From an uncultured Aquimarina sp. (GTDB taxonomy: Bacteria > Bacteroidota > Bacteroidia > Flavobacteriales > Flavobacteriaceae): DNA of 64,000 nt. Each line of letters begins with the position of its first letter. Within the stretch, counting starts at the first letter, position 1. The stretch spans positions 558,001-622,000 of the forward strand of contig CANMSO010000001.1 of the NCBI GenBank assembly GCA_947500545.1, in the 5' to 3' direction. Below the pieces are notes generated by a model. The model searched no databases, was not told the origin of the DNA, and saw nothing but the letters and a program-made list of their open reading frames with translations. Position numbers and translations under genes: made by a program. Of the stretch, positions 1-8,882 are shown one piece after another.

Positions 1-148
1 ATATTAATGGTTTTGAAACCTCTTTTGATTCTACCTTTGGAGGCACAATGTATTCTACTTTAGAGGTATTAGTATCCTGTACACAAGTATGCGCCGAGAA
101 CGCTACAAGTGCAAAAGAAAGTAGTAATATTTTAGTGTAATTAAGCAT
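1..148 (-). CDS. Secreted protein, N-terminal fragment
   Basis: This reading frame starts at an ATG on the minus strand at 148 and runs off the window edge, so only about 49 residues are visible. They begin with a signal-peptide-like stretch (MLNYTKILLLSFALVAFSA), followed by a polar segment rich in Thr, Val, Glu and Lys. The protein is therefore probably exported. No domain can be recognised in what remains. The gene reads leftward, away from the transporter gene at 425-2671 on the same strand. Confidence 0.6.
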   Translation of the reverse strand, partial: MLNYTKILLLSFALVAFSAHTCVQDTNTSKVEYIVPPKVESKEVSKPLI

Positions 149-424
149 ATCAATAGATCTCTTTAAGATACAATATTCTATCTTAAACTCATCTTAATTA
201 ACAGCTATTTATAACCAAAAGTGAGATTGGTCAAAAGCAAAGTTTTCAAAAGAAATCAAATTTTTGAGATTTATGCACCCCTATTTTAAAATAGAAAACA
301 ATGAGTGAACTACGTGGTTCTTGATCGTTTCGAAGACAAGCTACTAACAAAATATGTTTCAACTCATTTCTGAATAAAACATGATATGGCAATGCAATGT
401 CATTTATAAACAAAGAATAAACGC

Positions 425-2671
425 CTAACTTTTCGATGTTGTTGGGCCAAAAATGACAGGGATCTCACTTTTCATACCGTTGTTTTGCACTAATACTGCC
501 CGATTCAATTTCGATAAAATCTTGTCCATAAATATAATGCGTTCTTCAATTTCACTGTTTTCCCTTGTCAAGCCCAAAAATACAAGATCTACATACTTGC
601 TCTTTGCTATTAGTATATCCAAGGCATTCTCTTTTGGTTTGGCCAAAATTACAATCACATTCGCATCAATTCGAGCTTCTCTAATTGAGAATCGAATATG
701 GTGTTCTAAAATTTGTTTTTCTTTTTCTGAATGAGTAACAGAGAAAATACGAATCGTGGATTTCCTCCATTTACTATTTAGTTGGATCAAATAAGCGAGT
801 AGGACCATTAGATCACCGTTATTCTCTTGTCCTCGCCACCATATATCAATCCGTTTCTTTACCTTCTTCGGAAAAGGTTTGTTAATATGAGCGATTAAGA
901 TGTTCTTACCAGATCGAGCTAACTCACTGATAATCTCTAATTCCTTTATCTTACCACTTTCAGTAGAAGACCATCCAAAAACCACAGTATTGGTCTTGAT
1001 CCCCGCAATCCCATGTCCCGCTGCTACCTGATTCATACCATATTTAAGGTCGGTCACCACATGTACTTCTGTAAGTGCTTGAAAACCATATAAATTCAAG
1101 TCTTTCTGCATTTCGTGGGCAACTTCGTTTCGTAAGGGAAGTTCATCTTTATCTTCTGGGGTGATCAGTTTAGAGATGGTTAATAATCCACTGTTTTGTC
1201 CAAGCATTTCAGTGAACCGGACTAATTCTATATGTTCCTTTAAATCACGGATGAATAATATAATTATGGGCCTCCAATTTCTCGGATGCATTTTTTTTGC
1301 ATTCAATCTAAGTAGGGAATATCGTCCTAGATACATCCAAATTCCAGTCGAAGCATCGCCCCATTGTTGTTCTAGTTTTTTATTCATGAGATATATGAAG
1401 ATAATTAGCTCCAGTCCCAGAGCAAATGCAAACGCAAATGGATTGATTAGCCACATCACTAACATAGCCGCAATGGCACCCAATATAGAAATATACCATG
1501 GGGCATCAATGGTAGGTCTGTAAGAGGGTTCTTTAATCAGCTGCTCGATGGCGGCACTCATATTCACCGCAACATATAAGGTAAGAAACAGGACCGAAAC
1601 ATATTGAGCGATAGTATTAAGTCCTCCCAAAAATACTGCACTCACGGCAATGGCTCCGCTAGTCCAGGTAGCAATAGTAGGCTGTCCGGATCTGGAAAGC
1701 TTTGCCAGAAATTTTGGAACTAAACCATCCATCGACAAAGCTTGTAGAATCCTCGGTCCACCTAATATACTTCCGAAAGCAGAAGACAAAACCGCGCCCC
1801 AGACTGCTGGGTATACAATCCATGGCCCAAAAACAGCTAATCGTGTCCATATCGTAACGCCAGCTTCAGGATCGGTCATTTGCTCTATAGTCAATGCTCC
1901 TGTTATGGCTAATAAAAGCGGGATAATGAGATAGATAATGGCGCCCGAAACAACGGCGCTCAAGGTTCCTCTTGGAATTGATTTCTGCGGGTCCTTTAAG
2001 TCTCCGCTCATGCCCACCCCAGCAGTAAATCCTGTAACCGCAGGAAAAAAAACAGCAAATACGTACCAAAACCCTTCAGGAGCCGTTCGATAGGTAGCTT
2101 CTGTAATGGGAGATTGCAAGTCTTTGCTTAATACACCAATCACCAAGGCCAGAATTGAGATTCCTACTATAATCATAATCGGAATTTGGGAATGCAATAC
2201 AAGCTTCGCACTCTTTCCGGAGAGTACCGTAATAATAACAATAAAACCAATAGTTATCAATTGCAATGTATACGAAGGAAGTTCTACACCAGTGATAGGT
2301 AAAAATGTCAAGATTGCTTCCGAAAGACCGTAGCAATAAAAAGTAACACTTAGTGTCCTGCATAAATAAAGTGGTATTCCAATTGCTCCTCCTGGTTCTA
2401 ACCCCAAGCTTCGTGAGATCATGAAATACTCTCCGCCCACACCCACTTTAATATTGGTCGCAATAGCAGATGCACTCAATCCTGTAATAAAAGTGATCGA
2501 ACTAGCAATTAAAACAACGATTATGGTTTTAATCAAACCCAAGTTACCTAAAACCCAACCAAAACGTAGATACATAATCAGTCCTAGTATCGTAAGAATA
2601 CTAGGCATGTAGACCCCTAGGAAAGTACCAAACTTATGGGCAGACTGAGATGATCTCGGTTTTCCAGTCAT
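425..2671 (-). CDS. SLC12-like cation-chloride cotransporter family permease
   Basis: This is a 748-residue inner-membrane transporter of the APC superfamily. The N-terminal half resembles the Na-K-Cl / K-Cl cotransporter (SLC12) family: it has a GVYMPSILTILG segment, an LRFGWVLGNLG segment, a SASAIATNIKVGVGGEYFM segment and a SRSLGLEPGGAIG segment, followed by about twelve hydrophobic helices up to around residue 440. The last 300 residues are soluble, and parts of them look like the nucleotide-binding fold of universal stress proteins, as in other bacterial members. The expected role is coupled movement of chloride with sodium or potassium, giving ion or volume homeostasis; the exact ions cannot be read from the sequence. 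The gene stands alone, with a 442-bp gap upstream. Calling it a plain amino-acid permease is less likely because of the SLC12 signatures. Confidence 0.85.
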   Translation of the reverse strand: MTGKPRSSQSAHKFGTFLGVYMPSILTILGLIMYLRFGWVLGNLGLIKTIIVVLIASSITFITGLSASAIATNIKVGVGGEYFMISRSLGLEPGGAIGIPLYLCRTLSVTFYCYGLSEAILTFLPITGVELPSYTLQLITIGFIVIITVLSGKSAKLVLHSQIPIMIIVGISILALVIGVLSKDLQSPITEATYRTAPEGFWYVFAVFFPAVTGFTAGVGMSGDLKDPQKSIPRGTLSAVVSGAIIYLIIPLLLAITGALTIEQMTDPEAGVTIWTRLAVFGPWIVYPAVWGAVLSSAFGSILGGPRILQALSMDGLVPKFLAKLSRSGQPTIATWTSGAIAVSAVFLGGLNTIAQYVSVLFLTLYVAVNMSAAIEQLIKEPSYRPTIDAPWYISILGAIAAMLVMWLINPFAFAFALGLELIIFIYLMNKKLEQQWGDASTGIWMYLGRYSLLRLNAKKMHPRNWRPIIILFIRDLKEHIELVRFTEMLGQNSGLLTISKLITPEDKDELPLRNEVAHEMQKDLNLYGFQALTEVHVVTDLKYGMNQVAAGHGIAGIKTNTVVFGWSSTESGKIKELEIISELARSGKNILIAHINKPFPKKVKKRIDIWWRGQENNGDLMVLLAYLIQLNSKWRKSTIRIFSVTHSEKEKQILEHHIRFSIREARIDANVIVILAKPKENALDILIAKSKYVDLVFLGLTRENSEIEERIIFMDKILSKLNRAVLVQNNGMKSEIPVIFGPTTSKS

Positions 2672-3113
2672 TAGATCTTGGTTATGTTAAATATTACCAA
2701 TTAAAAGTTAAAGCTGTATTAAAGATAAAAGAAAAATAGCAGAGTTACAGCCTTAAAATCTATATACTACGTTGGCATGTAGATATTATCTTATATCAAA
2801 CATGGTATCGGCTGTTTTACTCTATAAATAGATTTTGTACTAAAATGTACTTGTGTGTCGCCTACCCTGAGATAACTGGAGGATCATTTTGCATGAGTAC
2901 ACATAATTTTGAAGTTAAGAGCCTTTAAAAAAGTTAGTGAAGCACTTGTTATAATAGTTGATGACAGTAGGGGAGTGTATAATGTGTGTGGCATGAAATT
3001 AATAAGTTACGAATCTAATTCCTTATTACTCAATATAACAGGTAATTATATAAAAAGAGCCGACTAAAGTTATTAATCGACTCATTTTTTTACTGTATAA
3101 GTATTACACATTA
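2672..3113. other. Intergenic region, no gene seen
   Basis: This 442-bp stretch lies between two minus-strand genes. I find no convincing coding frame. It holds the upstream region of the transporter gene, one short copy of the TGTGTGG repeat family (about 2966-3000), and the likely terminator of the FAD oxidoreductase gene near 3052-3090. Confidence 0.6.
3052..3090 (-). terminator. Probable Rho-independent terminator of the FAD oxidoreductase operon
   Basis: On the minus strand, GAGTCGA (3083-3077) can pair with TCGGCTC (3063-3057) through one G-U wobble, and a run of five T follows. It sits about 30 bp past the stop codon of the gene ending at 3114, where a terminator is expected. Confidence 0.6.
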
Positions 3114-5351
3114 CTACTTTAATTTTACTCCACTAAAAATCTCTGTTTCGTTGGATAACCCAAGTTTATCACGCAACACCTGACCTGCTTGAAGACCCGC
3201 AATGATAGCTCCCTCGTAATAACCCACATTCACACCAAAATTAATCCAATCCCCGGTGAGGATAAGGTTATCAAAGCCAGATTCATTCTCTTTGAGACGG
3301 TATTTGTTGGAGCCAGGAAGCGATAACGTATATCTATCTGTTGGGTTTACATTTGCACGAAAAAACTGGGTTTTTAGTCTACCATAGTTAGTTTTGGCAG
3401 TTTTTGAAAAATCATGGATTACATCCAACTTCATTCCTTCAGGATACTCCAGGGTAGTAGCATTCGGAAAAAACCAACCCATTTTATCCCTTAGCCATTG
3501 TTCTGAAACACGCATGATACGTTCCAGTTGCTCGTGAGGATACTTATGATCTGAGAATGGAGGTATCACTTCGGGATCAAGAAATGATCCTGTATAATAA
3601 ATCAATACACCGGGTTCATTCTCATTCCAATCTTCATAGGGTAATACCTGTGACATATCTATAAATGAATACTGGGGGTCAGCATAAGTGACTAAGTTGG
3701 GCAATGATCCTTCAGGAAAACCCCAATCGGGTAAATTCATCCCTAACTCTTTTAGTGTAGGTTTAATCCATAATTGCATAGACATGGTGGGGATGCTTTT
3801 AACATGATTATACATGTTCTGCCATGCGATATTCTTATCAATAATTTCTTTACAAATACCTTCGTCACCACCCAAAACATCAATAGGAATTCCTAAAATC
3901 ACGTAATCAAAATCTTTACCTTTTTCTAAAGAAACCTGACCTATATTTTCCCAACCACACCAAGATTCTTCAAGATCATATTTACCTTTTTTAAGTTCCT
4001 CAGCTTGTTGATCATCAATTTGGGCATAAAGTGGTTCTCCTGGCCATACATCTAGGCCTTTCAACTTATAGGTGGGGTTGTAGGTGCCGTTTTTTAATGT
4101 AACCTGTTCGGCCATAGATACCTTTTTTATTTCTCCAGAATCCGAGTAGTGGACCTGCTCAACTTTATGGAAGAATTTGAATTGTACACCTCTATTTTTA
4201 AGTGCCAAGTAAATAGGAGTGATCATCGTATCTGCAGTTCCTGCTTTAAATTTCCAAACGAAAGACCCTTTGTAGCCTGCTGAGTTTGTTAGAAAATGAA
4301 GCCCAACCCCAGCAGCCAAACTACCTTGTTGATCTGGTCCTGTTAAGTTATGAAATGTTCCTGTATAAAGAAATCTAACCATAGCAGAACTCAATAATCG
4401 TTCACTTGCTCCATGGTTTTTAAGCCATTTACGGTAATCCAAATCATTTATACGTTCATAATCCAACTCATGCGTTTCTGGATTATATACATCTTCAAAT
4501 GTTCCCTTCATATTGACAAGACCGAATTCTACAAATACCGTTAGCCAATAGAAATATTCGTTGTGTTCTGCAATTGAATCAATTAGCTTAGCCACCCATT
4601 TAGATAGTAAATGGAGTAGTTCTTTGATCAGGGAGTGATGATCTTTTCGTTGTGCATGATCGTGATCCTCACTAGTTAAATTTTGAACTAATTCAGCTAC
4701 ATAATTCAACAACTTTTCACCCTCATGCTTGAAAACTTTGTCCTTTATAAACCTTTCAAATTTAGATTTAAAACTTGCCCAAAGTGGATGATGATCAGGT
4801 GTTTTGATTTCTTTTGCAGATTCAGAAGCCATATCCATTAGACTACCTTTGTTAGGATCTGTACCAAACAAAATTTCAGCGATTAGACCAACTGCCTTGT
4901 GAATAATAGCCGAAAAAGGTAAGGGTCCACCTTGACCAGGTATATATTCATTAGATGGAAAAATAATATTCTTTTTAATCCATTGATTTGTCTTAGGATC
5001 AAAGTGGGTGAGTAGCGTGGTATCTTCCCTGTCAAAAGCATCTTCCCAGGATTTAAAGGGACTATCGGGCATTAAATTATGCTTTTCACATTCTTTATAA
5101 GAGTCCTGTATCAAACGAAAAGCATTTTCATACCATCCCTGAGCAATATGAATACCATGCTCTTGAATCCTTTCGTTTGGTCCTCTGCCGGTAGCTGTTT
5201 TACCTCCAAGTCTCCAACCCATTTGATAGATGGTGATATCATAATCATCTTGCCAGTTTTTGTAGGAGCTCAGCTCATAAGCCGCGGTAAGCGATGACAT
5301 ACCACTGCCTAGTATGGCAATTTTCTTTTTGTTTTTTTCTGAGTTTTGCAT
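3114..5351 (-). CDS. FAD/NAD(P)-binding oxidoreductase, flavin amine oxidase-like
   Basis: The protein has 745 residues. Residues 10-30 form the dinucleotide-binding beta-alpha-beta start (AILGSGMSSLTAAYELS), followed by a GWRLGGKTATGRG segment typical of the flavin amine oxidase / phytoene desaturase superfamily. A second FAD-contact segment lies near the C-terminus (LTGDWINFGVNVGYYEGA). No signal peptide is seen, so it is probably cytoplasmic. An insertion around residues 195-270 is rich in His, Lys and Asp and looks helical. The substrate cannot be inferred; superfamily members oxidise polyenes, amines or fatty acids. It lies 13 bp downstream of the 286-residue gene at 5365-6225, so the two are very likely cotranscribed and may act together. 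Confidence 0.8.
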   Translation of the reverse strand: MQNSEKNKKKIAILGSGMSSLTAAYELSSYKNWQDDYDITIYQMGWRLGGKTATGRGPNERIQEHGIHIAQGWYENAFRLIQDSYKECEKHNLMPDSPFKSWEDAFDREDTTLLTHFDPKTNQWIKKNIIFPSNEYIPGQGGPLPFSAIIHKAVGLIAEILFGTDPNKGSLMDMASESAKEIKTPDHHPLWASFKSKFERFIKDKVFKHEGEKLLNYVAELVQNLTSEDHDHAQRKDHHSLIKELLHLLSKWVAKLIDSIAEHNEYFYWLTVFVEFGLVNMKGTFEDVYNPETHELDYERINDLDYRKWLKNHGASERLLSSAMVRFLYTGTFHNLTGPDQQGSLAAGVGLHFLTNSAGYKGSFVWKFKAGTADTMITPIYLALKNRGVQFKFFHKVEQVHYSDSGEIKKVSMAEQVTLKNGTYNPTYKLKGLDVWPGEPLYAQIDDQQAEELKKGKYDLEESWCGWENIGQVSLEKGKDFDYVILGIPIDVLGGDEGICKEIIDKNIAWQNMYNHVKSIPTMSMQLWIKPTLKELGMNLPDWGFPEGSLPNLVTYADPQYSFIDMSQVLPYEDWNENEPGVLIYYTGSFLDPEVIPPFSDHKYPHEQLERIMRVSEQWLRDKMGWFFPNATTLEYPEGMKLDVIHDFSKTAKTNYGRLKTQFFRANVNPTDRYTLSLPGSNKYRLKENESGFDNLILTGDWINFGVNVGYYEGAIIAGLQAGQVLRDKLGLSNETEIFSGVKLK

Positions 5352-5364
5352 TGATTTGTTGGTT

Positions 5365-6225
5365 TTAAGAAATAGGAAATTTTTTGGTTGTTAATTTTTT
5401 ATTGAAATGTGCTGAACTGAATTCACTCTGACTAATAGGGTAGATGGGTTGGTTATTTTTGGCAAACTTCATCACTATTGAGGAGTTGTTCCATTTGGCG
5501 GCTTCGGTATATAACTTGTCCAAATGTGGTAATATCAAAAGGGTATCAAAAATGTCTTCAACGAACCCCATGAAATTACGTGCACGATGAGTCACGTACT
5601 TAATGTCTTTTTTTGACATTGGATAATGGTCGGGATAAAAAGCTTTTACACCTGTTATTATAGCAACGGCACATCCTCTAGGGTTCGCAAATATTTTGCC
5701 TAAAATTCCGAAACTCACGCCTTCAACCATCGACTGCGCAAAAAGTAAGCGATAGAGTACGATATTCATAAAAAACTGTTCATAAATACTTTCTTTATAC
5801 CCCAATTTATCAGCTACCTGGTACCCTGAAATTATACTAGAGTTATGGGCTCGATACCATGAACATTCATTGGGGGTATTGATGTAATCAAGCCAAAAAT
5901 TAACCGGAACTGGTAAATCATGAAATGTGTCACCAGATTCTTTGATTAACTGGGCAAGTGTGGCTACATAAAGAAAATGACTATTGACCTCTCTCCACCA
6001 CGGACTTCCAGGATGAGAGCTGTTTATGGGATTGAGCGTACCTCTTCTTATTTCCCAGTCAATAAATGCTAGTTCAGAATTTCCAAGACCTTCGTTTCCT
6101 TTAGTTAAAGGATCTCCATATTTTTGATAGAATTTATATCGCAATAGGTAACGGCCCTGAGGATTATTGGATACGCCAAGTACAATTCCTTTGGCTTTTT
6201 CCTGAAGTATTTCAAGTTTGTTCAT
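5365..6225 (-). CDS. Hypothetical protein, partner of the FAD oxidoreductase
   Basis: The protein has 286 residues and no family I recognise. It has no signal peptide and no clear membrane helix; it is rich in Tyr, Phe and Trp and looks alpha-helical. Possible functional residues are a PWWREVNSHFLY segment near residue 80, WYRAHNSS near 125, and a CAVAIITGVKAFYPDHYP segment near 190, but no known active site is evident. It is the first gene of a two-gene minus-strand operon with the FAD oxidoreductase (13-bp gap), so it may supply a substrate-binding or accessory function for that enzyme; this rests on position only. Its start is 112 bp from the divergent histidine kinase gene at 6338. Confidence 0.7.
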   Translation of the reverse strand: MNKLEILQEKAKGIVLGVSNNPQGRYLLRYKFYQKYGDPLTKGNEGLGNSELAFIDWEIRRGTLNPINSSHPGSPWWREVNSHFLYVATLAQLIKESGDTFHDLPVPVNFWLDYINTPNECSWYRAHNSSIISGYQVADKLGYKESIYEQFFMNIVLYRLLFAQSMVEGVSFGILGKIFANPRGCAVAIITGVKAFYPDHYPMSKKDIKYVTHRARNFMGFVEDIFDTLLILPHLDKLYTEAAKWNNSSIVMKFAKNNQPIYPISQSEFSSAHFNKKLTTKKFPIS

Positions 6226-6337
6226 ATATTAGTGAAAAGGTTTATAAACTTACAAGTTAAATTGTTAAATACCATAAATATTTTTAGTAAATTCAAGAAG
6301 TGATTTTTATAAAATTTCCCCATATTAAGCATTAAGA

Positions 6338-8371
6338 ATGACAATTTATTTCAAATACTACTTAGGGTTCTTATCGATTATATTACTATTTCCTCTTAAT
6401 GTATTTAGTCAAACAATGGTTCTTCTAGATGATTCTACAGAATTACATGATATTGGAAACCAAACCTATTATTTGGAGGACGCCTCTCTCGGATTATCCA
6501 TAGAAGAAATCATAAATGGTAATCTACAGACTAAGTTTAAAGCCTATTCTCAGGAAACCATAAATTTTTCTAGTACTGCTTCTGCTTATTGGCTAAAATT
6601 CAAAGTTACTAAGGCAAAACCGGGTAATTTTTACCTGAATGTCGGCTCCGCTTATATTGATTCTATATCGCTCTATGAATTTGATGATTCAAACAAACTT
6701 ATTTCTACCAGACATACGGGGGATGATCTCCCTTTTAATAGTAGAGAAATTGAAGTGGGTAATTATCTATTCGACCTCGATTTTGATTTACATAGTACAC
6801 GTACTTTCTATCTTAGGGTAAAAAGTGATCAACCTTTGTTTTTCCTTCTTCGAGTCGGTACACTACCTAACTTTTTAGCCTATGAGCATGATTTAGACTT
6901 TCTGCAAGGGATCTATTTTGGGTTTATGCTGATGATTTTCCTTTATAATCTCTTTTTGTATTTTTCTACCAGAGAAAGAATATATCTCTACTATATAGCC
7001 TATGTATTCAGCATTACATGGTTTATGGCGTCAGTATTTGGTTATTTCTTTGAATACTTTTGGCCCAATATTCCTATTATTAATCAAATAGTTGTCGTGA
7101 GTTCTGGATTGACAATGATCACGGCTACTTTATTCACCCAAAAATTTCTAAATACCAAAGAATCTGGTTCTATTATGCACAAGGGTTCTATGGTGTTTCT
7201 TGTTATAGGTATTTTGGTATGTGCTCTAGTTTTGCTAGGTTTTAAAATAGAAGGGCTGAAATTAGCTCAAGGTGGTCTCCTAATCATGGCGGTATACTTT
7301 CTTATTTTAGGTATTCGATTTAAGTTAAAGGGGTATCGCCCTGCTAAATATTACTTATTGGCATGGGGAGCTCTTATTATAGGTATTTTCTTTGCTATCC
7401 TTGAATCATTGAACATCACTTTTGTAATGACGTATTTAAATGCGATGCAGATTGGTTCTGCACTAGAAGTCTTACTGCTTTCATTTGCGTTAGGTGATCG
7501 GATTAATATGTACAAAAAGCAAAAAGAAGATGCACAATTAGAAGTGCTGTTAGCAGCCAAAGAAAATGAAAGATTAGTACAAGAACAAAATGTAATACTT
7601 GAAAAGAAGGTTACAGAACGAACCGCAGAGGTAGCTATTAGAAACGAAGAACTAGTTAACCTGAATAAGGAAAAGGATATGCTGGTAAATGTAGTTGCCC
7701 ACGATCTTAGAACCCCTTTGAGTCATATAAGATTATTAATACAATTAATTGATGTTACATCTTTAGACTTGACTGAAGATCAGGTTTCTTACTTAACGGA
7801 AATTGACAACTCAGCAGATCGCCTCTCACAGATGATTGGTCGTATCCTGAATATACACGCTTTAGAGACAAATCGAGTAAAATTAAAGAATCAAGTTATT
7901 GATTTGTTAGAATTGGTTAACTATGTTGTAAGGTGTTTCCGTCTTACGTCTGAAGATAAAGAGATTGAAATAACTACTATATCCGAACCGGGGAATCATT
8001 TGGTAGAAGTGGACAAAAATTATACGATCCAAGTGTTAGAAAATTTGGTCTCTAATGCCCTCAAGTTTTCTGAGAGAGGTAGTAAAGTGTTCCTAAATGT
8101 AAAATCTGAGAATAGGAAAACATATGTTACGGTTGAAGATCAAGGCCCAGGTATTAGCAAAGAGGATCAAAAGAAACTATTTGGTAGATTTCAAAGACTT
8201 AGTGCACAGCCTACAGAAGGTGAGGCATCTATTGGGCTAGGATTATCCATCGTAAAAAAATATATCGAAGCCATGAAGGGCGAAATTTATTGTGAAAGTG
8301 AATTAGGCGTAGGGACCAAATTTATTATTTCTTTTGATTCTAAAGACCACTTAGAAAAAGTTGAACCTTAA
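6338..8371 (+). CDS. 7TMR-DISM sensor histidine kinase (orphan)
   Basis: The protein has 677 residues. A signal peptide (residues 1-24) is followed by a 7TMR-DISM extracellular sensor domain (about 30-175), a seven-helix membrane region (about 185-390), a coiled coil (about 390-440), a HisKA domain and an HATPase domain. The phosphoacceptor is His455 in VVAHDLRTPLSHI. The ATP-binding boxes are visible: LVSNALKFSERG (N box), DQGPGIS (G1), FGRF (F box) and GLGLSIVKKY (G2). It is expected to sense an external ligand, possibly a carbohydrate-like compound, and phosphorylate a response regulator. No receiver domain is fused and no regulator gene is adjacent, so its partner is elsewhere. It is divergent from the FAD oxidoreductase pair. 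Confidence 0.9.
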   Translation: MTIYFKYYLGFLSIILLFPLNVFSQTMVLLDDSTELHDIGNQTYYLEDASLGLSIEEIINGNLQTKFKAYSQETINFSSTASAYWLKFKVTKAKPGNFYLNVGSAYIDSISLYEFDDSNKLISTRHTGDDLPFNSREIEVGNYLFDLDFDLHSTRTFYLRVKSDQPLFFLLRVGTLPNFLAYEHDLDFLQGIYFGFMLMIFLYNLFLYFSTRERIYLYYIAYVFSITWFMASVFGYFFEYFWPNIPIINQIVVVSSGLTMITATLFTQKFLNTKESGSIMHKGSMVFLVIGILVCALVLLGFKIEGLKLAQGGLLIMAVYFLILGIRFKLKGYRPAKYYLLAWGALIIGIFFAILESLNITFVMTYLNAMQIGSALEVLLLSFALGDRINMYKKQKEDAQLEVLLAAKENERLVQEQNVILEKKVTERTAEVAIRNEELVNLNKEKDMLVNVVAHDLRTPLSHIRLLIQLIDVTSLDLTEDQVSYLTEIDNSADRLSQMIGRILNIHALETNRVKLKNQVIDLLELVNYVVRCFRLTSEDKEIEITTISEPGNHLVEVDKNYTIQVLENLVSNALKFSERGSKVFLNVKSENRKTYVTVEDQGPGISKEDQKKLFGRFQRLSAQPTEGEASIGLGLSIVKKYIEAMKGEIYCESELGVGTKFIISFDSKDHLEKVEP

Positions 8372-8882
8372 TATTCATATTAAAAGAATAAAACAGATAT
8401 TCCAATATCCATAAAAAAATCATCCTTTGTGTTTTAATTTCTTCTCTTATATTCACTTCATGTTCGGCCTACTTATTACCATAACGTGTTGTTATTATCT
8501 TCATGGCATCTTGCCACCAATATTGAAGGTCCTGTGGACTTTCTGAATATTATCACATATTCTATAATATATTTACTTGTCTAGAACCCTAGGTTATCAC
8601 ACTTCGCTAACCCATAATTTTAAAAGTTTTCCAGTAAAAAACTAACTCGAAATACAATACAACATTAAACAATTTTTAAAGCCTTTACGTTAATTGATAT
8701 AAGAAGAGATTTTGATAAAATCATAGATTATTATGTGTAAAATTAACACTTATTCAGTAAATCAGTTAAATTTATGAGATAAATTAGGGATTAACATTTT
8801 TTTTGTTAAAATACCAACACATCTATTATGCATGTATAGTATTTTAGATAAAATATTTAACACAAACTCTTAATACTTTAAA
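8372..8882. other. Intergenic region, no gene seen
   Basis: This 511-bp AT-rich stretch lies between the histidine kinase and the T9SS esterase genes, both on the plus strand. I see no coding frame, no clear terminator and no confident promoter. A short segment near 8620-8650 (AAAAGTTTTCCAGT) resembles the start of the repeat found at 30798 and 41251, but the match is too short to call. Confidence 0.5.
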
